This document shows positions 53,775-56,039 of a DNA stretch of 56,039 bases, in pieces. The DNA is from an uncultured Muribaculaceae bacterium (GTDB lineage: Bacteria > Bacteroidota > Bacteroidia > Bacteroidales > Muribaculaceae), in NCBI GenBank assembly GCA_944321875.1, contig CALUMX010000020.1:1-56039 (forward strand), in the 5' to 3' direction. The notes beneath the pieces are model-generated. The model made no database searches. It saw only the letters and a program-made list of their open reading frames with translations, and was not told the DNA's origin. The stretch's first letter is position 1. Every line of letters starts with the position of its first letter. The position numbers were made by a program, and so were the translations under genes.

Positions 53775-55718
53775 TTAGGCGTCGATGTTGGCGTAGTTGG
53801 CGTTCTTCTCGATGAACTCGCGGCGCGGTGCTACGTCCTCTCCCATGAGCATGGAGAAGATGCGGTCGCTCTCCGCAGCATCGGAAATATGAACTTGTTT
53901 CAACCAGCGGTTTTCCGGGTCCATTGTTGTTTCCCAAAGCTGTTCCGGGTTCATCTCACCAAGACCCTTATAGCGCTGTACCTTCACTGACTTCTCATCG
54001 CCACGGCCAATTTCATCGATACAGCGGCGCAAGTCATCGTCCGACCAGCAATAGCGGTGAACGTTACCCTTCGTACACTTATACAACGGCGGCGTTGCGA
54101 TATACAGGTATCCGTTCTCGATAATCGGACGCATGCGGCGGAAGAACAGTGTCATCAGAAGTGTTGCAATGTGGCTACCGTCCACATCGGCATCGGTCAT
54201 GATGATAATCTTGTGGTAGCGGAGCTTGCTGATGTTCGGCTCCTTGCTGTCCTCTTCCGTACCGATAGTAACGCCGAGAGCCTTGAAGATGCTGATGATT
54301 TCCTGGTTGTCAAACACCTTGTGCTCCATCGCCTTCTCCACGTTCAGAATCTTACCGCGCAACGGCAGGATAGCCTGGAATTCGCGGTTACGTCCCTGCT
54401 TTGCAGAACCACCTGCAGAGTCTCCCTCGACGATAAACAGCTCGCAGTTCTCAGCCGTGCGTGAAGAGCAGTCGGCCAACTTACCCGGAAGTCCACCACC
54501 GGCAAGCGGCGACTTGCGCTGTACTTTCATGCGGGCGTTGTAGGCTGCGTGGCGTGCCTGTGCGGCGAGCACCACTTTCTCAACGATGGCGCGAGCCTGC
54601 TTCGGATGCTCCTCAAGATAGTTGCGGAGAGCCTCGCTTACGGCTGTCTGTACGGCACCGATTACCTCGTTGTTGCCGAGCTTCGTCTTTGTCTGTCCCT
54701 CAAACTGCGGCTCCATCACCTTTACGGAGATAACAGCCGTCAAGCCTTCACGGAAGTCATCGCTGGCAATGTCCACCTTCACCTTCTCGAGCATCTTGGA
54801 ATCCTCGGCATACTTCTTCAACGTTGAAGTCAAACCGCGGCGGAAACCTGTCAGGTGTGTACCACCCTCGATGGTGTCGATATTGTTGACAAACGAATAG
54901 ATGTTTTCGTTGTAAGTCGTGTTGTAAGTGAGTGCCACTTCCACAGGGATACCCTGACGCTCTGTATTGATATAGATGATATCGTCAATCAAGTGTTCCT
55001 TACGGGAGTCGATGTAGCGGACAAATTCTTTCAAACCGTCGGTTGAGCAGAAAGTCTCGCTCTTCGGCATGCCGTTCTCGTCAAGTTCGCGAAGGTCGGT
55101 CAACTTCAGGGAAATGCCGGCGTTCAAGAACGCGAGGTCACGCAAGCGGTTGGCAAGCGTGTCGTAATTATAGACGGTTGTCTCGCGGAAAATCTCCGGG
55201 TCCGGACGGAAATAAATCTTCGTACCGGTCTCTGCCGTATCACCGATTACAGAAACAGAGCCTTTCGGAATACCGTAGGCAAATTCCTGCATGTAGATGT
55301 GGCCGTTACGACGAACTTCCGCACGAAGATAGGATGAAAGGGCATTCACACATGACACGCCGACACCGTGCAGACCGCCGGAAACCTTGTAGGAGCCTTT
55401 GTCGAACTTACCACCGGCATGAAGCACCGTCAAAACGACTTCCAGAGCCGATTTGTTGAGCTTCTCGTGCATGTCGACCGGAATACCACGTCCATTATCA
55501 AGAACAGAAATTGAATTATCCTCACCAATTGTTACTTCAATATGCGTAGCAAATCCAGCAAGAGCCTCATCAATTGAGTTGTCGACTACCTCATAGACCA
55601 AATGGTGCAGACCCTTAGGTCCGGTATCGCCAATATACATCGCCGGACGCTTGCGTACGGCTTCCAATCCCTCTAATACTTGAATATTACTCGCACTATA
55701 TTTCTCTTCTTCTGTCAT
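53775..55718 (-). CDS. gyrB: DNA gyrase subunit B
   Basis: A 647-residue type II topoisomerase subunit that supplies ATP energy for negative supercoiling with GyrA. The GHKL ATPase shows VRKRPAMYIGDTG, EVVDNSIDEALAGF, DNGRGIPV and VSGGLHGVGVSCVNALS; the TOPRIM domain shows LFIVEGDSAGGSAKQGR and IIMTDADVDGSHI; the C-terminus has VQRYKGLGEMNPEQLW. The motif set and length fit GyrB rather than ParE. The ATG at 55718 (MTEEEKYSASN) is correct; the open frame continues 76 codons into the upstream repeat, but that part is not homologous to gyrase. A -7 box TATTTTTG lies at 55746-55753. Confidence 0.96.
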   Translation of the reverse strand: MTEEEKYSASNIQVLEGLEAVRKRPAMYIGDTGPKGLHHLVYEVVDNSIDEALAGFATHIEVTIGEDNSISVLDNGRGIPVDMHEKLNKSALEVVLTVLHAGGKFDKGSYKVSGGLHGVGVSCVNALSSYLRAEVRRNGHIYMQEFAYGIPKGSVSVIGDTAETGTKIYFRPDPEIFRETTVYNYDTLANRLRDLAFLNAGISLKLTDLRELDENGMPKSETFCSTDGLKEFVRYIDSRKEHLIDDIIYINTERQGIPVEVALTYNTTYNENIYSFVNNIDTIEGGTHLTGFRRGLTSTLKKYAEDSKMLEKVKVDIASDDFREGLTAVISVKVMEPQFEGQTKTKLGNNEVIGAVQTAVSEALRNYLEEHPKQARAIVEKVVLAAQARHAAYNARMKVQRKSPLAGGGLPGKLADCSSRTAENCELFIVEGDSAGGSAKQGRNREFQAILPLRGKILNVEKAMEHKVFDNQEIISIFKALGVTIGTEEDSKEPNISKLRYHKIIIMTDADVDGSHIATLLMTLFFRRMRPIIENGYLYIATPPLYKCTKGNVHRYCWSDDDLRRCIDEIGRGDEKSVKVQRYKGLGEMNPEQLWETTMDPENRWLKQVHISDAAESDRIFSMLMGEDVAPRREFIEKNANYANIDA

Positions 55719-55745
55719 ACTTTTTCTTATTTGTCGTAAATCGTA

Positions 55746-55753
55746 CAAAAATA
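55746..55753 (-). promoter_or_regulatory. -7 box of gyrB
   Basis: Minus-strand TATTTTTG fits TAnnTTTG; the -33 element is unclear (CTTGC at a similar distance). The leader is about 20 nt. Confidence 0.45.
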
Positions 55754-55833
55754 CGAAAAAGATCCCACATCTTACGCAAGTTATGCCGGAAAAAGTTACA
55801 AAACAGCGGTCTGTTTCGTTCATTTTTCCACAA

Positions 55834-55980
55834 GCCGACAACTCTGAATTCTCCGTTTTCCACTTGCCTCTGCGCTCCGCTTTCACTATCTTTCCATAAG
55901 ATAGGAGGCGCCTCGGCAGAAGCAACTCTGAAAACTCCGTTTCCACTTGCCTCTGCGCTCGGCTTTCACTATCTATTCTT
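55834..55980. repeat. Repeat locus D: two units in opposite orientation
   Basis: Two units, the mirror orientation of loci A-C, so their promoter-like edges (CTTTCACTATCT) point to the right, off the window. The frame is GCCTCTGCGCTC...TTTCACTATCT with GATAGGAGGCGCCTCGGCAGA at the other side; cores contain GAAAACTCCGTTTC and GAATTCTCCGTTTTC. The TAnnTTTG box is degraded here (TATCTTTC, TATCTATT). The remaining sequence to the right edge shows nothing else. Confidence 0.9.
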
Positions 55981-56039
55981 ATGGAAAATCCAATAGCAAA
56001 TTGAAAAAAACAGGACTATTTTACAAAATCAGGAATATA

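Overview
The window reads as a chromosome segment from a member of the Bacteroidales, most likely a Prevotella-like organism (family level is inference). The signs are: many gene starts preceded by the Bacteroidetes promoter pattern TTTG-N19/20-TAnnTTTG and mostly without Shine-Dalgarno sequences; a SusC/SusD pair; a protein with a type IX secretion sorting domain; a GlsB/GlsA glycine-lipid pair; a class III fructose bisphosphatase; and ribosomal genes in the Bacteroidetes order.

Layout. 1-5.6 kb: an rRNA-type promoter pointing off the left edge, a UPF1-like helicase, a DUF1460 murein amidase-like protein and fbp. 5.8-23.9 kb: one leftward array joining the str, S10, spc and alpha operons (rpsL to rplQ), with a promoter and leader at 23.85-24.02 kb, a structured leader before rpsD and a terminator after rplQ. 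24.2-29.2 kb: a GlmU-like nucleotidyltransferase, a CPA2 antiporter and asd. 29.5-38.9 kb: a type IX cargo protein and a four-gene nutrient-uptake operon (SusC, SusD, zinc metallohydrolase lipoprotein, DUF4302 lipoprotein). After a 1-kb AT-rich spacer comes tyrS. 41.5-45.3 kb: an envelope operon glsA-glsB-wzi-lipoprotein. 45.3-47.4 kb: lpxB-rnz, divergent from a polyprenyl synthase-tatD pair. Then a tRNA-Gly(CCC), prfB with its programmed +1 frameshift, obg and pgeF, a perfect 27-bp inverted repeat, a lone AT-rich GIY-YIG protein, and gyrB.

The region is mostly housekeeping. The most unusual structure is a family of 75-86 bp tandem repeats at four intergenic sites (2.1, 27.8, 41.3 and 55.8 kb). 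The units share a frame but carry different internal palindromes. At three sites the edge next to the leftward gene has the form of a Bacteroidetes promoter. Copies within a site are nearly identical while sites differ, and stem arms change together between sites, which suggests selection on the palindrome. Other points worth a second look are the prfB frameshift stimulator, two strong Shine-Dalgarno sequences in an operon that otherwise shows almost none, the rpsD leader fold, the palindrome overlapping a candidate susC promoter, the 27-bp inverted repeat and the GIY-YIG protein beside it.
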